NCBI GenBank assembly: GCA_026182355.1
Contig: JAPFBL010000105.1
Span: 1,417,001-1,481,000, forward strand
Direction of reading: 5' to 3'
From: Hermatobates lingyangjiaoensis
Taxonomy: Eukaryota; Arthropoda; Insecta; Hemiptera; Hermatobatidae
Length of the DNA stretch: 64,000 bases
The position numbers and the translations under genes were made by a program. Position 1 is the stretch's first letter. Each line of letters starts with the position of its first letter. The notes below the pieces were generated by a model that made no database searches, was not told where the DNA came from, and saw nothing but the letters and a program-made list of their open reading frames with translations. Below are positions 63,017 to 64,000 of this stretch, in pieces.

Positions 63017-64000
63017 ACATAGCAAACGTACCCGTCTTTGACGGAGTCAGAAGTTCCGTCATTTTTGGTATTCCAAAATGTCATTAGAAATTATAGAACA
63101 GTAGAAAATACCATTATTACTACAGTGTTAAACAAATGACTCTAAATACACTACATTAGCTGTCCTTCAGGTTCATGGTAGAAGAAAGAGTCTGACCTCT
63201 GACCCTTGAGCAAATAAACTACATTTGACCATGTGAGAAAAACTTGGTTTCGCTACCTTGTATTCCTGCGTTAGATGAAGTCTCCCTTTGCGACTTAGTT
63301 AACATCATTGCAAAATAGACTCTGACGATACTTTGCAATCATTTCAACGGAAACAGACAGTGGCTCGGAATCAATGGTATGCGTGGTATACACACAGACT
63401 CCCCAATACCACATCCAGTCATTATGTCCGCCTCTATGGCACATCTGTGTAGAGCACAAACTCAGAGTCGTGTCCCGTTACACAGTTTTGGGGCACTCAT
63501 GTTTCGTAACATGAAATTTGTTACTGCTACTAAATTGCAGCATGATTGGTTCTCCTACTTTAAGTTTTTACTCATGAGCAGGCAGTCCAGGAGAAATAAA
63601 TTCAGAGTCAAGAAATTCAATTAGATAATGAACTACTTCTTCATCACTAATCCAATCTCTTTACTGACTTGTAAGGTCTTTCCTCGGTATGATATAGCGT
63701 AAGAACTTGTTTGTTGATTTTTCCTCCCTGTTCGTATTAACAGTTGAGAATTTCTCGTTTACAAAACTATTTATTCGTAATAGATAGTACATCCTCAACT
63801 CTGGGAAACACTTTTTCAATGATGTCAAATACGCAATATATTCATAAGCTCAATTGAAATTAAAATCAACTAACAATACCTACTTGCTTTACCTGTGTAT
63901 TTTCAAAACAAACTTGTCTGTGAAGTTAGGAAAATACGCTTAAAGCCCTATAACTTCGTTTCTGTACTTAATTATGAATCTATTTAGAGCCTATATTTTA
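63017..64000 (-). mobile_element. Helitron copy, left part beyond the window
   Basis: The 3-prime hairpin CCGTCAAAGACGG is at about 63,031-63,043, with the terminal CTAG drifted to CTAT. The sequence follows the 30.6-31.66 kb copy in inverse to the window end; about 300 bp of the left end is outside. Confidence 0.85.
63170..63600 (-). pseudogene. Helitron helicase C-terminus
   Basis: Minus strand: LKVGEPIM, the 25-bp insertion seen at 24.6 and 31.1 kb, then fragments of the NGTR, VIEA and FIPRIPLI boxes, and, in another frame, VRVYFAMM and SQRETSSNAGIQ. Frames change at least twice. It is more like the 31.2-kb than the 24.5-kb copy. Confidence 0.82.

Overview
The window is animal nuclear DNA, strongly AT-rich, with no intact host gene that I can recognise. 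Everything assignable is transposon-derived: Penelope-like elements (PLEs), Helitrons, mariner, hAT, two kinds of non-LTR retrotransposon, tRNA-derived SINEs and a MITE-like repeat. They sit in AT-rich sequence with many (AT)n tracts. The combination suggests an invertebrate, plausibly an arthropod, but no host exon fixes the lineage.

Layout. 0-5 kb: edge of a Helitron helicase, one decayed SINE and two GC-rich islands. 5.6-9.3 kb: a cluster of PLE fragments carrying hammerhead-ribozyme-like motifs, several folded into inverted repeats. 11-13.4 kb: an RNase H remnant of a non-LTR element and a decayed mariner. 15-16.3 kb: a MITE-like repeat (here family R) and the best SINE. 19.5-25.2 kb: Helitron ends, family R copies and more ribozyme repeats. 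27.7-28.9 kb: a hAT element with a near-perfect 8-bp target duplication. 30.3-35.6 kb: a long Helitron copy, a tRNA-Ser-like pseudogene, a second type of Helitron helicase and a target-duplication-flanked, internally deleted non-LTR element. 39.1-40.4 kb: a 90-bp tandem repeat and a 950-bp mariner with intact ends but a deleted centre. 40.7-43.5 kb: two joined PLE copies with ribozyme motifs and near-perfect palindromes. 45.7-46.2 kb: a 24/48-bp satellite. 48.4-53.1 kb: SINEs, family R and a ribozyme palindrome. 54-59.9 kb: a nearly complete PLE reverse transcriptase/GIY-YIG ORF followed by inverted PLE ends. 60-64 kb: a SINE, then two Helitron copies separated by a duplicated tRNA-like unit.

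The most interesting system is the PLE set. At least six sequence-distinct types of PLE end share one RNA plan: a CUGANGA-like box, usually one extra base, a short stem-loop, GAA, a self-complementary 4- or 6-mer, one base, then a strand that pairs upstream. This is a compact type I hammerhead whose stem III is a palindrome, which could favour paired or dimeric folding. These ends, and N-terminal PLE coding fragments, repeatedly lie as inverted repeats bounded by (AT)n. Five N-terminal fragments stop at the same point (around residues KYTNIY) against (AT)n, and the large RT ORF begins directly after (AT)n.
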